Part shown: one piece after another, positions 43,972 through 52,558 of the stretch
Numbering within the stretch: position 1 is the stretch's first letter
Layout of the letters: every line of letters begins with the position of its first letter
Assembly (NCBI RefSeq): GCF_002022275.1
Contig: NZ_MSDF01000025.1
Location: 72,775 to 136,774, forward strand
DNA: 64,000 bases
Direction: 5' to 3'
Origin: Pseudomonas fluorescens
GTDB lineage: Bacteria > Pseudomonadota > Gammaproteobacteria > Pseudomonadales > Pseudomonadaceae
The notes under the pieces: model-generated
Databases searched by the model: none
Told to the model about the DNA's origin: nothing
The model's input: only the letters and a program-made list of their open reading frames with translations
Program-made: the position numbers and the translations under genes

Positions 43972-44859
43972 ATGTGGCGTGAAATTGCCCCCGACCAGCA
44001 ATACAACGTGAGAGTCGACGGCCATAACCTCGTGGTCTACAGCTTTGGCGAAGGCGATGAGGTGCTCTTGTGTCTCAACGGCGGCCCGGGCCTGCCCTGT
44101 GACTACTTGCGCGACGCCCATGGCTGGCTCAAAGACCATAACCTGCGAGTGGTTGCATTCGACCAGCTTGGCACCGGCGCATCAGCCAGACCCACCGACG
44201 TTTCCCTGTGGGAAATCGGCCGTTATGTCGAAGAAGTCGAAACCGTGCGCCAGACCTTGGGCTTGGGCCGCGTGCATTTGCTGGGGCATTCCTGGGGCGG
44301 CTGGCTCGGCATTGAATACGCCATCCATTACCCCGACGCGCTGAAAAGCCTGATCCTGGAAAACACCGTCGGCGACATTCCGCACCTGTCTCAAGAGCTC
44401 GAGCGCCTGCGCGGCGCACTGGGCAGCGAAACCGTGGCGATGATGCAGCGCCATGAAGCCATGGGCACGCTGGATCACCCGCAGTACCAGGCCGCGATCA
44501 CCTTGCTCAACTACCGCCATGTCTGCCGTCTGGACGAGTGGCCGGCGCCGGTCAAACGTTCTCTCGATGACTGGAACATGGGCCCTTACGAGACCATGCA
44601 GGGCCCCAACGAATTCCTCTACATCGGCAACCTCAAGGACTGGAACCGCATCAAGGAGATGGCCGAGTTCAGCATGCCGATGCTGATCACCACTGGCCAG
44701 CACGACGAACTCACCCCGGCCTGCGCCCACCGGATGAAACTGGCGGCCAAACATGCCGAATTGCATGTGTTTCCCAACAGTAGCCATATGCCGTTTTATG
44801 AGGAGCCCCAAGCGTACTTCCCGGTGTTGCTGGACTTCCTCGCGCGTCACCGGGGCTGA
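43972..44859 (+). CDS. pipA: Proline iminopeptidase-like S33 hydrolase PipA
   Basis: The 295-residue alpha/beta hydrolase has NGGPGLPCDYL (oxyanion), GHSWGG (nucleophile serine), TGQHDELTP (acid) and NSSHMPFYEE (catalytic His). The ATG at 43972 has AAGGA upstream; the frame is open earlier but those codons are in the regulatory region. PipA is the defining target of PipR-type regulators. It starts an operon with four ABC genes and a binding protein (gap of 3 bp to the first permease), so peptide-like plant compounds are probably imported and cleaved. Confidence 0.85.
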   Translation: MWREIAPDQQYNVRVDGHNLVVYSFGEGDEVLLCLNGGPGLPCDYLRDAHGWLKDHNLRVVAFDQLGTGASARPTDVSLWEIGRYVEEVETVRQTLGLGRVHLLGHSWGGWLGIEYAIHYPDALKSLILENTVGDIPHLSQELERLRGALGSETVAMMQRHEAMGTLDHPQYQAAITLLNYRHVCRLDEWPAPVKRSLDDWNMGPYETMQGPNEFLYIGNLKDWNRIKEMAEFSMPMLITTGQHDELTPACAHRMKLAAKHAELHVFPNSSHMPFYEEPQAYFPVLLDFLARHRG

Positions 44860-44862
44860 CGG

Positions 44863-45810
44863 ATGAACCTGGCGCGTTATCGTTTTGTGCTGTCCCGGCC
44901 GCTGCAATTGCTGCCGGTGCTGTTTGGCATCAGCCTGATCACCTTTGTGCTGGTGCGCTCGATTCCCGGCGACCCGGCGCGTGCGCTGCTGGGCTCACGC
45001 AGCACGCCGGACGCCTTGCTGAAAATCCGCGCCCAGTACGGCCTCGACCAACCGCTGTGGCTGCAATATTTCTACTTTCTGAAGAACCTGCTCAAGGGCG
45101 ATCTCGGCCAGTCGCTGCTCTATAAGGTCGACGCGTTGAAGCTGATCGTCACGCGTATCGAGCCAACCCTGGTGCTGGTGCTTGGCAGTGTGGTGCTGGC
45201 GCTGTTGATCGCGGTGCCGCTGGCGACAGTGGCGGCGCGCAATAAAGGCGGGTGGGCGGATAACCTGATCCGCGTGTTCACCACGGTCGGCTTGGGCATG
45301 CCGGCGTTCTGGCTGGGTTTGATGCTGATTTTGTTGCTGAGTGTGCAGTGGGGCTTGTTTCCGGTGTCCGGTTACGGGCGCACCGTTATCGACAAGGCCC
45401 ATCACATGGTGCTGCCGTGCCTGACGATCGCGCTGGCGCTCTCGGCGGTGCTGGTGCGCAATTTGCGCGCGAGCATGTTGATGGAATTGCAGGCTGACCA
45501 CGTCACCGCTGCGCGGGCGCGCGGGTTGTCGGAGGCCGCCGTGTTCCGCCGCCATGTGCTGCCCAACTCTTTGGTGCCGGCGGTCAACCTGCTGGCGGTG
45601 AATATCGGTTGGTTGATCAGCGGCACGGTGGTGATCGAAAGCCTGTTTGCGATTCCCGGCATCGGCCAGTTGCTGGTGCGCGGGATCTTCACGCGCGACT
45701 ACATGGTGGTGCAGGGCGTGGCGATGGTGCTGGCGTGCGCGACGGTGGTGGTCAACTTCCTGGCTGACGTGGCAACGGTCGCCCTCGATCCGCGGGTGAA
45801 GATGCAATGA
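44863..45810 (+). CDS. Peptide ABC transporter permease (DppB type)
   Basis: The 315-residue inner-membrane protein has six hydrophobic segments, the DppB start RFVLSRPLQLLPVLFGISLI and the ABC-contact EAA loop (MELQADHVTAARARGLSEAA). It starts 3 bp after pipA and overlaps the next permease gene by 4 bp (ATGA). It forms the membrane pore with the DppC-type subunit. Confidence 0.9.
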   Translation: MNLARYRFVLSRPLQLLPVLFGISLITFVLVRSIPGDPARALLGSRSTPDALLKIRAQYGLDQPLWLQYFYFLKNLLKGDLGQSLLYKVDALKLIVTRIEPTLVLVLGSVVLALLIAVPLATVAARNKGGWADNLIRVFTTVGLGMPAFWLGLMLILLLSVQWGLFPVSGYGRTVIDKAHHMVLPCLTIALALSAVLVRNLRASMLMELQADHVTAARARGLSEAAVFRRHVLPNSLVPAVNLLAVNIGWLISGTVVIESLFAIPGIGQLLVRGIFTRDYMVVQGVAMVLACATVVVNFLADVATVALDPRVKMQ

Positions 45811-46664
45811 GCAGCCGCCCACTGATTGCCCCCTGGCGTTTGCGCCTGCGTTTTGGTTTTCGCAACGGCCGGCTGACCGCTGCGTGGGGCTTGTTGATCC
45901 TGTTCACGTGGTTTGCCCTCGCGCTGTTTGCGCCGTGGATCGCGCCCTATGACCCGATTGCCCAGAACACCGATTTGAGCTTGTTGGTCCCAGGCTTCGC
46001 CCATCCATTCGGCACGGATAACTATGGCCGGGATATTCTTTCGAGGGTCATCTGGGGCGCGCGAATCGACCTGCAACTGGCCGTTATTGGCGTGATCTTT
46101 CCGTTCATGATCGGCACCTTTGTCGGCGCGGTTTCCGGCTACATCGGCGGGCGTTTCGACAGCTTCTGCATGCGCGTGATCGACGTGATTCTGGCTTTTC
46201 CGTTCCTGGTGCTCATGCTGGCGATCATGGCCATCCTCGGGCCGGGCTTGAAGAGTTTTTATATCGCCATGGCGCTGGTGGGCTGGGTCTCGTATGCGCG
46301 GCTGATCCGCTCGCAAATCCTGGTGCTCAAGGAAAGCGAGTTTGCCCTGGCCGCCAGAAGCCTGGGCTTTGGTCATGGGCGCATTCTGTTTCGGCATTTG
46401 TTGCCGAATGCGATGTTCGGCTCGATTGTGTTTTCGATGTCGGACGCGGTGTTGGTGCTGCTCAATGGCGCCGCCGTGAGTTACCTGGGCTTGGGCGTGC
46501 AACCGCCGACCGCCGAGTGGGGCACGATGGTCGCCGAAGGGCAGGCGTTCATCACCACCGCATGGTGGATCTGTACGTTTCCGGGGCTGGCCATCGTGAC
46601 CCTGGCCATGGGCTTCAGCCTGCTCGCCGATGGCGTGGCGCAAGTGCTGGGGGATCGCTCATGA
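45807..46664 (+). CDS. Peptide ABC transporter permease (DppC type)
   Basis: The 285-residue inner-membrane protein has six hydrophobic segments, the N-terminal oligopeptide-permease C segment (PYDPIAQNTDLSL, HPFGTDNYGRDILSR) and the EAA loop (KESEFALAARSLGFGHGRI). Start and stop overlap its neighbours by 4 bp. It pairs with the DppB-type permease. Confidence 0.9.
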   Translation: MSSRPLIAPWRLRLRFGFRNGRLTAAWGLLILFTWFALALFAPWIAPYDPIAQNTDLSLLVPGFAHPFGTDNYGRDILSRVIWGARIDLQLAVIGVIFPFMIGTFVGAVSGYIGGRFDSFCMRVIDVILAFPFLVLMLAIMAILGPGLKSFYIAMALVGWVSYARLIRSQILVLKESEFALAARSLGFGHGRILFRHLLPNAMFGSIVFSMSDAVLVLLNGAAVSYLGLGVQPPTAEWGTMVAEGQAFITTAWWICTFPGLAIVTLAMGFSLLADGVAQVLGDRS

Positions 46665-47617
46665 GCCTGCTGCAGGTGCGCGACCTCAGCGTGATCGCCA
46701 ACAACGCCGGGCGTGATGTCACCCTGGTTGACCGCGTGTCCTTTGACCTTGCCGAAGGTGAAATTCTTGGGCTGGTCGGCGAGAGTGGTTCGGGCAAGAC
46801 CCTGGCCTGTCGCGGGCTGATGCGTTTATTGCCATCGCCCAGTCTGCGCGTGCAGGGCGGTTCGGTGTGCCTGGCGGGTAAAGACTTGTTGCAACTGGAT
46901 GAGGCCGGTATGCGCGCCGTGCGGGGTGGGCAACTGGGCATGATTTTCCAGAACCCCAGCAGCCACCTCGACCCCTTGATGCGCATTGGTGATCAGATCG
47001 CCGAGGGCATTCGTCTGCATCAAGGCGTGTCGAAAAAAGACGCGCGCCTGCACGCCATTGATGTGCTGCGCCAAGTGGGCATTCCCGACCCGCAGGCGCG
47101 GGTCGACAACTACCCCCACGAGTTTTCCGGTGGCATGCGCCAGCGCGCGATGATCGCCGTGGCCTTGGGTTGCAACCCGACGGTGCTGATCGCCGACGAG
47201 CCGACCACGGCCCTTGATGTGACGGTGCAGGCGCAAATTTTGCGGCTGTTGCTGGACCTGCGCGACGCACGCGGCCTGTCGATCATCATGATTACCCATG
47301 ACCTCGGCGTAGTGGCACAAACCTGTGACAGCATCGCCGTGATGTACGCCGGGCGCCTGTGCGAACACGGCAGCAAATACGACCTGCTGGCTCATCCGCA
47401 ACACCCGTACACCGCCGGCCTGATCGATTGCCAGCCCGCCCACAGCAGTGGCCACGCCTTGCTGCGCACCATCCCCGGCCAGCCGCCGTTGCTGGATGCG
47501 TTGCCCGCCGGTTGCCGCTTCAACCCGCGCTGCCCGCAGGCCGGCGCCTTGTGCACCGAGTTGCTGCCCGAAGGCGCGCGCGTGGCCTGTCACTACCCGC
47601 TGGGAGTCGATTCATGA
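46661..47617 (+). CDS. Peptide ABC transporter ATPase (DppD type)
   Basis: The 318-residue protein has Walker A GESGSGKT, signature FSGGMRQRAMIA, Walker B VLIADEPTTALD and the Opp/Dpp C-terminal region with the cysteine cluster CRFNPRCPQAGALC that binds an iron-sulfur cluster in related proteins. The ATG at 46661 overlaps the previous stop (ATGA). It energises import together with the DppF-type ATPase. Confidence 0.9.
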   Translation: MSLLQVRDLSVIANNAGRDVTLVDRVSFDLAEGEILGLVGESGSGKTLACRGLMRLLPSPSLRVQGGSVCLAGKDLLQLDEAGMRAVRGGQLGMIFQNPSSHLDPLMRIGDQIAEGIRLHQGVSKKDARLHAIDVLRQVGIPDPQARVDNYPHEFSGGMRQRAMIAVALGCNPTVLIADEPTTALDVTVQAQILRLLLDLRDARGLSIIMITHDLGVVAQTCDSIAVMYAGRLCEHGSKYDLLAHPQHPYTAGLIDCQPAHSSGHALLRTIPGQPPLLDALPAGCRFNPRCPQAGALCTELLPEGARVACHYPLGVDS

Positions 47618-48585
47618 GCCTGTTGCAGATCAAAGACCTTGAGGTGAAGTTTGCCGCGTCGGGCTCGGGGTTGTTTGGCCTGAACAAACAGTGGGTGAGG
47701 GCGGTGAACGGGGTCTCGCTGAACCTGGCGGCAGGCGAAACGCTGGGATTGGTGGGCGAGTCCGGCAGCGGCAAAAGCACCCTGGGCCGGGCGATTCTGC
47801 ACCTCAACCCGATCAGCGCCGGGCAGGTGCTGTTCGACGGCATCGACATGGCCCACGGCAGCGCCATCGACATCGCCCGGCTGCGCCATGAAACCGCGAT
47901 GATCTTTCAGGACCCGTACGCCGCGCTGAACCCGCGCCATACCATCGGCGAAACCCTCGCCGAAGTGCTGCGGGTGCAGCGCAAGGTCGCGCCTGCGCAG
48001 ATCCCTGCGCGCGTGAACGAGTTGCTCGACCTGGTGGGGTTGCGCCCGGAGCTGGCCACCCGCAAACCCGGCTCCCTCAGTGGCGGCCAATGCCAGCGTG
48101 TTGGCATCGCCCGGGCGCTGGCGGTGGAGCCACGGCTGATCATCGCCGATGAATGCGTGGCGGCGCTGGATGTGTCGATTCAGGGCCAGATCATCAACCT
48201 GCTGCTGGAACTGCAACAGCGCATGAACCTGGCGATCCTGTTTATCGCCCATGACCTGGCCATCGTGCGCCGCCTGTGTGACCGCGTGGCGGTGATGTAC
48301 CTGGGCAAGATCGTCGAGGAAGGGCCGGTGGAGGCGGTGTTTACCTCGCCGCGTCATCCGTATACGGCGGCGCTGATCGAGGCGATTCCCGAGATTGATC
48401 CGAACCGGCCTTTGCCTGCAGAACCTTTGCCCGGTGAGCCTCCGAGCCCGCTGAATTTGCCTGCGGGCTGCGCCTTTCACCCGCGTTGTCGGCATGCCCG
48501 GACGATGTGTTCCGTGGTGTTGCCGCCTACCCATTTTCTGCACGAGCATCGATACAGTTGCGTGCTTGAAGACCCTTTGCTTTGA
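47614..48585 (+). CDS. Peptide ABC transporter ATPase (DppF type)
   Basis: The 323-residue protein has Walker A GESGSGKST, signature LSGGQCQRVGIA, and a Walker B LIIADECVAALD in which the usual DEP(V/T)SALD reads DECVAALD; the catalytic glutamate is kept. The oligopeptide C-terminal cysteine motif (CAFHPRCRHARTMC) follows. Start overlaps the previous stop by 4 bp. It forms a heterodimer with the DppD-type subunit. Confidence 0.9.
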   Translation: MSLLQIKDLEVKFAASGSGLFGLNKQWVRAVNGVSLNLAAGETLGLVGESGSGKSTLGRAILHLNPISAGQVLFDGIDMAHGSAIDIARLRHETAMIFQDPYAALNPRHTIGETLAEVLRVQRKVAPAQIPARVNELLDLVGLRPELATRKPGSLSGGQCQRVGIARALAVEPRLIIADECVAALDVSIQGQIINLLLELQQRMNLAILFIAHDLAIVRRLCDRVAVMYLGKIVEEGPVEAVFTSPRHPYTAALIEAIPEIDPNRPLPAEPLPGEPPSPLNLPAGCAFHPRCRHARTMCSVVLPPTHFLHEHRYSCVLEDPLL

Positions 48586-48620
48586 ACCTTCCCTGCCATT
48601 CATGAACAAGGAGTTATGAC

Positions 48621-50135
48621 ATGCAATCCCGTCACTTGAAGTTGCTCGCCGCCGCTACGTTGACCGCCTGGTCCCTCACTGCCGGGTTGGCGCAAGCCGC
48701 CGGTGTGCTGACCATCGGCTGCCGCGAAGACAGCACCACGTTTGATCCGATCAAAAGCGCACAAAACCGCGACACCTGGGTTTTCGCCAACGTCTACGAC
48801 ACCCTGGTACGCGTGGATAACCTGGGCACCAAGATGGAGCCGGGCCTGGCCGAAAGCTGGGACATTTCCAAGGATGGCCTGACTTACACCTTCAAGCTGC
48901 GTGACGCGAAGTTCTCCGATGGCTCTGCGATCACTGCTGACGATGCGGCATTCAGCCTGTTGCGTATCCGCGACAACAAGGCCTCGCTGTGGGCCGACCC
49001 CTTCAACCTGATAAACACGGCCAAAGCGTCGGACCCGAAAACCCTGGTGGTCACCCTGAAAACTCCGGCGGTAGCCTTTCTCTCGCAATTGGCGTCGCCG
49101 ACGGTGTCGATTCTGTCGGAAAAAGCCATGACCAAAATGGGGGAAGATGCCTATTCGGAAAACCCGGTGACCTCCGGCGCGTTTACCGTAGAGGAATGGC
49201 GCAAGGGCGACCGCGTGATCCTCAAGAAGAACCCGAACTTCTGGCAGGCCGGCAAAGTGAGCCTGGATGGCGTGGAGTGGGTCTCGGTCACTGACGACAA
49301 CACCCGCATGCGCATGGTGCAGAACAACGAACTCGACACCGCGATTTTCGTGCCGTTCTCCCGGGTTGAAGAGCTGAAGAAAGACAAGAACGTGGTGATC
49401 CACTCCGACCCGTCGACCCGCGAAGATCACCTGCTGATCAACCACGCCCACGGCCTGCTGGCAAAAAAGGAAGTGCGCGAAGCGCTGGACATGGCCATCG
49501 ACAAACAATCGCTGGTGAAGACCGCCACTTACGGTCAGGGCACCGTGGCCTATTCCTACATTCCAAAGGGCTCGCTGTACCACTACGCCAACAACCTGCA
49601 ACGCCCGTACGACCCGACTGCCGCCAAGAAGCTGCTGGCCGACGCTGGTGCTCAGGACTTGAAACTCAACTACGTAGTCAACGCCGGCAACGAAGCCGAC
49701 GAGCAGATTGCGGTGATCATCAAGGATCAACTGGCCAAGGTCGGCGTGACCGCCAACCTGCAAAAGGTCGACCCGACCCAAAGCTGGCAGATGCTGGTGG
49801 ACGGTGAGTACGATATTTCGGTGATGTACTGGACCAACGACATCCTCGACCCGGACCAGAAGACCACCTTTGTGCTGGGCCATGACACCAACCAGAACTA
49901 CATGACACGTTACAAGAACGACAAGGTCAAGGAACTGGTAGCGGCCGCCCGGATCGAGGCCGACCCGGCGAAGCGTGAGCAGATGTATGTGGAATTGCAG
50001 AAGCTGGCGAAACAGGATGTGAACTGGATTGACCTGTACTACAGCCCGTACATCAACATCTCACGCAAGAATGTGAGCAACTTCCTGCAGAACCCGCTGG
50101 GGCGGTTCACCCTGGAAGAAGTGGTGAAAAACTAA
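48621..50135 (+). CDS. Family 5 extracellular solute-binding protein
   Basis: The 504-residue periplasmic protein has a signal peptide (LLAAATLTAWSLTAGLAQAA) and the SBP_bac_5 layout: ESWDISKDGLTYTFKLRDAKF, YDPTAAKKLLADAG, and YYSPYINI near the end. Relatives bind peptides, opines or nickel. Being the last gene of the pipA operon (36-bp gap, AAGGAG before the ATG), it should capture the compound that PipR responds to or its peptide-like relatives. It is not a lipoprotein (no lipobox). Confidence 0.9.
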   Translation: MQSRHLKLLAAATLTAWSLTAGLAQAAGVLTIGCREDSTTFDPIKSAQNRDTWVFANVYDTLVRVDNLGTKMEPGLAESWDISKDGLTYTFKLRDAKFSDGSAITADDAAFSLLRIRDNKASLWADPFNLINTAKASDPKTLVVTLKTPAVAFLSQLASPTVSILSEKAMTKMGEDAYSENPVTSGAFTVEEWRKGDRVILKKNPNFWQAGKVSLDGVEWVSVTDDNTRMRMVQNNELDTAIFVPFSRVEELKKDKNVVIHSDPSTREDHLLINHAHGLLAKKEVREALDMAIDKQSLVKTATYGQGTVAYSYIPKGSLYHYANNLQRPYDPTAAKKLLADAGAQDLKLNYVVNAGNEADEQIAVIIKDQLAKVGVTANLQKVDPTQSWQMLVDGEYDISVMYWTNDILDPDQKTTFVLGHDTNQNYMTRYKNDKVKELVAAARIEADPAKREQMYVELQKLAKQDVNWIDLYYSPYINISRKNVSNFLQNPLGRFTLEEVVKN

Positions 50136-50202
50136 ACCTGTAAACCTGTGTGGGATAAGACCTGTGGCGAGCTCACACATTGGGTTTGTTGTGTGTCAGA
50201 GG

Positions 50203-50943
50203 TTACTGCGCGTCAAACGCCTGCCCGTTGATACCGGCACTGTCCGGCCCCATCAGGTACAGGTACACCGGCATGATCTCTTCCGGCGACGGCCTTTCCA
50301 TCGGGTTTTCTCCCGGATACGCCTGCGCCCGCATGCTGGTGCGCGTGCCGCCCGGGTTGATGCTGTTTGACCGTACCGCTGCCACATCTTCCAGCTCATC
50401 GGCCAGGGTTTGCATCAAGCCTTCCGTCGCAAACTTCGACACGCCATACGCACCCCAGTAAGCCCGGCCTTTGCGCCCGACGCTGCTGGAAGTGAACACT
50501 ACCGACGCATCCTGTGACAGCTTCAGCAGTGGCAGCAGGGTGCTCGTGAGCATGAACATCGCGTTGACGTTCACGTGCATCACCCGCATGAAGTTCTCGC
50601 CGGACAACTGTTCGAGCGGCGTACGCGGGCCGATGATCGAGGCGTTGTGCAGCAGGCCGTCGAGGTGGCCGAACGCTTTTTCGATCATCGCCGCCAGTTC
50701 ATCGTATTGATGGGGCAGGGCGGTCTCCAGGTTGAACGGGATCACCACCGGCTGGGGTTGGCCGGCGGCTTCGATCTCGTCGTACACCTGCGCCAGGTTG
50801 GCTTCGGTCTTGCCCAGCAACAGCACGGTAGCGCCGTGGGCGGCGTAGGTTTTCGCGGCGGCTGCGCCAATTCCGCGACCGGCGCCGGTCACCAGGATGA
50901 CCCGGCCTTTTAGGAGTTCTGGGCGTGCGGAGTAATCAAACAT
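50203..50943 (-). CDS. yciK: YciK family short-chain dehydrogenase
   Basis: The 246-residue SDR has the cofactor motif VTGAGRGIGAAAA, the NAS(I) segment (LLHNASIIGP) and the catalytic YxxxK (YGVSK) with serine in SSSVGRKG. YciK substrate is unknown. It is the last gene of an operon with mtaD, ubiG and mupP (the same order as in P. aeruginosa). A REP pair lies between it and mupP, so expression may be reduced relative to mupP. Confidence 0.88.
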   Translation of the reverse strand: MFDYSARPELLKGRVILVTGAGRGIGAAAAKTYAAHGATVLLLGKTEANLAQVYDEIEAAGQPQPVVIPFNLETALPHQYDELAAMIEKAFGHLDGLLHNASIIGPRTPLEQLSGENFMRVMHVNVNAMFMLTSTLLPLLKLSQDASVVFTSSSVGRKGRAYWGAYGVSKFATEGLMQTLADELEDVAAVRSNSINPGGTRTSMRAQAYPGENPMERPSPEEIMPVYLYLMGPDSAGINGQAFDAQ

Positions 50944-50998
50944 AAATAGCCTCGACAGAATTCAAGGTGATACAGCTCTTGAAGTGGAATCCATTTCC

Positions 50999-51087
50999 TG
51001 TGGGAGCTGGCTTGCCTGCGATAGCGGTTATCCAGCCTCCTATGCAGTGGCTGACATACCGCTATCGCAGGCAAGCCAGCTCCCACA
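50999..51087. repeat. REP palindrome pair inside the mupP-yciK gap
   Basis: Arms TGTGGGAGCTGGCTTGCCTG and its complement lie about 35 nt apart. It is the only REP pair here that sits between two co-directional genes of one operon. Confidence 0.9.
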
Positions 51088-51119
51088 TTGACCTCAGTGT
51101 TTGTGAGAGCTTCGAGCCT

Positions 51120-51791
51120 TCAGCAACTGCACAGTGCGCTATCGAGCACTTTGCGCAGTTCCAGCGGGTGGTCCACCACCACATCGGCACCCCAGTTGCG
51201 CGGGTTGTCGTCGGGGTGAATGTAGCCGAACGTGACCGCGGCAGTGCGGGTGCCGGCGTCGCGGCCGGACTCGATGTCGCGCAGGTCGTCGCCCACGAAC
51301 AACACGCTGGCCGGGTCCAGGTCGAGCATCTTGCACGCCAGGATCAATGGCTCCGGGTCCGGCTTGCTGTTTTTCACGTGGTCGGGGCAGATCAGCAGAG
51401 CCGATCGCTCGGCCAGGCCCAACTGCTGCATGATCGGTTCGGCAAAGCGCAGCGGCTTGTTGGTGACCACGCCCCATACCAGGTTGGATTTCTCGATGTC
51501 CTCCAGCAATTCAGCCATGCCGTCGAACAGCTTGCTGTGGATCGCGCAGCCCTTGAGGTAGCGCTCGAGGAACTCCTGGCGCAGGTCTTCAAAGCCTGGG
51601 GATTCAGGGTCCATCGAGAAGGTCACGGCCACCATCGCCCGCGCACCGCCGGAGATTTCATCACGCACGTGCTGCGGGTTGATCGGCTCAAGGCCACGGT
51701 CGGCGCGCATGGCCTGGCAGATGGCGATAAAGTCCGGTGCAGTGTCCAGCAGGGTGCCATCCATATCGAAGAGAACTGCTCGCAACTTCAC
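51120..51791 (-). CDS. mupP: N-acetylmuramic acid 6-phosphate phosphatase MupP
   Basis: MupP removes phosphate from MurNAc-6-phosphate in the peptidoglycan recycling route that bypasses early synthesis and gives fosfomycin tolerance in pseudomonads. The 223-residue HAD phosphatase has motif I LFDMDGTLLDTAP, motif II VVTNKP, motif III KNSKPDPEPL and motif IV LFVGDDLRDIESG. It resembles phosphoglycolate phosphatase, but its position after ubiG marks it as MupP. It starts 4 bp after the ubiG stop. Confidence 0.88.
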   Translation of the reverse strand: MKLRAVLFDMDGTLLDTAPDFIAICQAMRADRGLEPINPQHVRDEISGGARAMVAVTFSMDPESPGFEDLRQEFLERYLKGCAIHSKLFDGMAELLEDIEKSNLVWGVVTNKPLRFAEPIMQQLGLAERSALLICPDHVKNSKPDPEPLILACKMLDLDPASVLFVGDDLRDIESGRDAGTRTAAVTFGYIHPDDNPRNWGADVVVDHPLELRKVLDSALCSC

Positions 51792-51795
51792 AGGC

Positions 51796-52494
51796 TTACT
51801 CCTCGCGCAGGGTCTGGATCATGTAGTTGACGTCAACGTCGCTGGCCAGTTTGTAGTGCTTGGTCAGCGGGTTGTAGGTCAGGCCGATGATGTCTTTGAC
51901 GGTCAGGCCAGCTTGACGGCTCCAGGCGCCCAGCTCGCTTGGGCGGATGAATTTCTTGAAGTCGTGGGTGCCGCGTGGCAGCAACTTCATGATGTATTCG
52001 GCGCCGATGATCGCGAACAGGTAAGCCTTGGGGTTGCGGTTGATGGTGGAGAAGAACACCTGGCCGCCCGGCTTGACCATACGGAAGCAGGCGCGGATCA
52101 CCGAGGACGGGTCCGGCACGTGCTCGAGCATCTCAAGGCAGGTCACTACGTCGAACTGTTCCGGCATTTCTTCGGCCAGGTCTTCGGCCGTGATCTGGCG
52201 GTACTCAACGTTGACACCGGATTCCAGCTGGTGCAGTTGAGCCACGGCCAGTGGCGCTTCGCCCATGTCGATACCCATCACGGTGGCGCCGCGTTGGGCC
52301 ATGGCTTCGCTGAGGATGCCGCCGCCGCAACCCACGTCCAGCACCTTTTTGCCGGCCAGGTTGACGCGTTCGTCAATCCAGTTGACCCGCAGCGGGTTGA
52401 TGTCGTGCAAGGGCTTGAACTCGCTTTCGCGGTCCCACCAGCGGTGGGCCAGGGCTTCGAATTTGGCGATTTCGGCGTGGTCGACGTTGCTCAT
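51796..52494 (-). CDS. ubiG: Ubiquinone biosynthesis O-methyltransferase UbiG
   Basis: UbiG carries out both O-methylation steps in ubiquinone synthesis. The 232-residue protein has the family N-terminus AHRWWDRESEFKPLHDINPLR and the SAM-binding motif VLDVGCGGGILSEAMA, with FFSTINRNPKAYLFAIIGAE later on. The ATG at 52494 is followed by the expected MSNVDHAEIAKFE; longer readings would overlap the upstream gene. Part of the mtaD-ubiG-mupP-yciK operon. Confidence 0.95.
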   Translation of the reverse strand: MSNVDHAEIAKFEALAHRWWDRESEFKPLHDINPLRVNWIDERVNLAGKKVLDVGCGGGILSEAMAQRGATVMGIDMGEAPLAVAQLHQLESGVNVEYRQITAEDLAEEMPEQFDVVTCLEMLEHVPDPSSVIRACFRMVKPGGQVFFSTINRNPKAYLFAIIGAEYIMKLLPRGTHDFKKFIRPSELGAWSRQAGLTVKDIIGLTYNPLTKHYKLASDVDVNYMIQTLREE

Positions 52495-52558
52495 GGTGAA
52501 TCCTCTAAATCTGATAAATCGGTGTGTCAGCCCTGAACGTGCCCGTTCAACGCCGTCG

